Shown in pieces: positions 62,785 to 64,000 of a stretch of DNA of 64,000 bases. The notes beneath the pieces are model-generated. The model searched no databases, had not been told where the DNA came from, and saw only the letters and a program-made list of their open reading frames with translations. A program made the position numbers and the translations under genes. Numbering within the stretch: position 1 is the stretch's first letter; each line of letters begins with the position of its first letter. Location of the stretch: positions 124,001 to 188,000 of the forward strand of contig NZ_JAPIVQ010000008.1 in the NCBI RefSeq assembly GCF_026239675.1, given 5' to 3'. This stretch comes from Pedobacter sp. PLR. GTDB taxonomy: Bacteria; Bacteroidota; Bacteroidia; Sphingobacteriales; Sphingobacteriaceae.

Positions 62785-63810
62785 ATGATTACCGCAACCA
62801 ACACCCTTAAAGAAAAATACGAAGCCTATAAAATTGCCAATCCAAAGAAACGCATCAGAGAAGCGGCACAAGAGCTAGAAGTTAGTGAAGCCGTGTTATT
62901 AATGACCGGATTAGGTACTACGGTTACTTTTCTGGAATCTGACTTTGAAAAAATACTGGAATCTGTAACCTCATTGGGTTATGTGATGGCATTAACCCGC
63001 AATGAATATTGTGTGAACGAAAGAAAAGGTGTGTATGAAAACATTTCCTTTACCCCACATGCCGGTCTTGTTTTAGGTGCAGACATTGACCTGCGTTTAT
63101 TCTTACGTCAGTGGAAACATGGCTTTGCCGTGTCTGAAAATGACCGTCAGAGTTTACAGTTTTTTGATGCTCATGGCAATGCTTTACATAAAATTTACCT
63201 GACAGACCGTAGCAATGTGGAAGCTTACGAAGCTTTAGTTGCCAACTTCCGCAAAGCTGAACAGGAGGCAATCGGGATTGAACCAGCACCGGAAGTTACT
63301 CCGCAAGCAGAACTTCCAGATTCAGAGATTGATGTAACTGGTTTCAGGGAAGCATGGAACAAGATGGGCGATAGTCATGAGTTTTTCATGTTACTGAGAA
63401 AGTTCAAGGTTACCAGGACACAAGCATTGCGTCTTGCACCGGAAGGTAGAGCAAAAGAAACTACTGTTGAAGGATTTAGAAAAGCGATGACGGCCTGCTC
63501 AGAAAAACAGGTTCCAGTGATGGTTTTCACCGGAAATTCGGGTTGTATCCAGATTCACAGTGGGAATATCACCAAATTGGTAGATATGGGTCCATGGTTT
63601 AATGTTTTAGATCCAGAATTTAATTTGCACCTTCGCGAGGATGAAGTTCGCAGCGTATGGCAGGTGGTAAAACCCTCTACCGATGGCGATGTCAACTCTA
63701 TCGAATTGTTTGACAAAAACGGAGAAATGATTGTTCAATTTTTTGGTAAACGTAAGCCTGGAATTCCTGAATTAGAGAGCTGGCGTGAAGTCCTGAAAGA
63801 ATCACTTTAA
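62785..63810 (+). CDS. hmuS: Haem-degrading HemS/HmuS-family protein
   Basis: A 341-residue protein in two homologous halves, as in HemS/ChuS. The second half has FTGNSGCIQIHSGNI, MGPWFNVLDPEFNLHLRED and FFGKRKPGIPELESWREVL, which match the family well. It handles haem in the cytosol, storing or breaking it down to release iron. A small membrane protein is encoded 2 bases after it, and a further gene starts near the edge. Confidence 0.92.
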   Translation: MITATNTLKEKYEAYKIANPKKRIREAAQELEVSEAVLLMTGLGTTVTFLESDFEKILESVTSLGYVMALTRNEYCVNERKGVYENISFTPHAGLVLGADIDLRLFLRQWKHGFAVSENDRQSLQFFDAHGNALHKIYLTDRSNVEAYEALVANFRKAEQEAIGIEPAPEVTPQAELPDSEIDVTGFREAWNKMGDSHEFFMLLRKFKVTRTQALRLAPEGRAKETTVEGFRKAMTACSEKQVPVMVFTGNSGCIQIHSGNITKLVDMGPWFNVLDPEFNLHLREDEVRSVWQVVKPSTDGDVNSIELFDKNGEMIVQFFGKRKPGIPELESWREVLKESL

Positions 63811-63812
63811 TT

Positions 63813-63947
63813 ATGACAAATAAACCCACATCAGAAAAAAAGGCCGCCATTTTAAAATGGGTAAAGAAGTTTGGAGTCTGGGGATTTTTATTCTTCCTGA
63901 TCAAAGGCCTGTTATGGCTGGCATTTGGTTACTGGGTCATCAAATGA
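63813..63947 (+). CDS. 44-residue single-helix membrane protein
   Basis: The frame has a Lys-rich start (MTNKPTSEKKAAILKWVKK) and one helix of about 20 residues (VWGFLFFLIKGLLWLAFGYW). It begins 2 bases after hmuS and is probably cotranscribed. Similar small membrane proteins often follow haem-uptake genes, but I cannot name it. Confidence 0.6.
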   Translation: MTNKPTSEKKAAILKWVKKFGVWGFLFFLIKGLLWLAFGYWVIK

Positions 63948-63957
63948 TAACTTGATC

Positions 63958-64000
63958 ATGAAACAGGTTGTTTTGTTAAGGTTCATACCTTTTAAAACAA
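63958..64000 (+). CDS. Possible start of a further gene at the right edge
   Basis: An ATG 11 bases after the small membrane gene opens MKQVVLLRFIPFKT and runs off the window. Spacing fits an operon, but 14 codons cannot confirm it. Confidence 0.25.
   Translation, partial: MKQVVLLRFIPFKT

Noticed and set aside
1..64000. CRISPR arrays, insertion sequences, prophage genes and tRNA genes
   Set aside because: I saw no regularly spaced repeats, transposase or phage-type proteins, and no cloverleaf-like sequences with a recognisable T-loop anywhere in the window. tRNA absence was judged by eye and not by a scanning program.

Overview
The window looks like the chromosome of a Bacteroidota bacterium, most likely a Sphingobacteriaceae member such as Pedobacter. 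This rests on the ccoN-ccoO fusion, the SusC/SusD pair with FecR/ECF regulators, weak Shine-Dalgarno sequences, many lipoprotein signals and the protein families seen. There is no sign of a plasmid, prophage or CRISPR array.

Layout. (1) 1-1339, minus: the start of polyphosphate kinase and an HD-domain/PycTM membrane fusion. (2) 1549-10250, plus: a cbb3 oxidase assembly and structural cluster (ccoI, ccoS, ccoNO, ccoQ, ccoP, ccoG, ccoH, a SafE-like protein) ending in a group III truncated haemoglobin. (3) 10315-16699: hemN, a truncated lactate-dehydrogenase-like protein, a response regulator fused to a CRP/FNR module, a FixL-like haem-PAS kinase, and a large TIM-barrel protein with a cysteine-rich tail. 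Three similar palindromes (TGAY-N4-ATCA) lie 60-85 bases before ccoI, the hemN operon and the kinase/TIM-barrel divergon. They suggest one low-oxygen regulon. (4) 16902-27960, minus: an ECF sigma/FecR/SusC/SusD/acyltransferase/GH20 locus for amino-sugar glycans. (5) 28115-35185, minus: a copper-type operon with two MbnH-like dihaem enzymes alternating with two MbnP-like lipoproteins, a Sco protein, two paralogous small cysteine proteins, a helical lipoprotein and a beta-barrel protein. (6) 35269-39460, minus: thioesterase, fabH and metE, with a cobalamin riboswitch ahead of metE. (7) 39519-50208, minus: a kdp potassium uptake locus with kdpF, A, B, C, a porin, a KdpD lacking its kinase half, a separate kinase, three very small membrane proteins and a sigma-54-type regulator. 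(8) 50219-53261: an M20 peptidase and GNAT acetyltransferase, then Sco and cytochrome c. (9) 53262-64000: a repeat-rich gap, RNase P RNA, a second NtrC-like regulator, a ClC channel, pseudouridine synthase, OmpR-type regulator, TlpA-like lipoprotein, gatB and a haem-degradation gene.

The genes fit an aerobe that copes with low oxygen. The FixL-like kinase would sense oxygen, and its partner regulator carries receiver and DNA-binding parts in one chain. The likely targets are high-affinity oxidase assembly, oxygen-independent haem synthesis and two uncharacterised proteins. Copper delivery (CcoI, CcoG, Sco, the MbnH/MbnP operon) supports the oxidase.

The most interesting points are the one-component FixJ/FixK-like fusion with its predicted sites, the doubled MbnH/MbnP operon with its small cysteine proteins, the dehydrogenase half-domain next to hemN, and a leader element shared by the porin and TlpA-like genes. 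All functions are read from sequence recognition alone; no database search was run.
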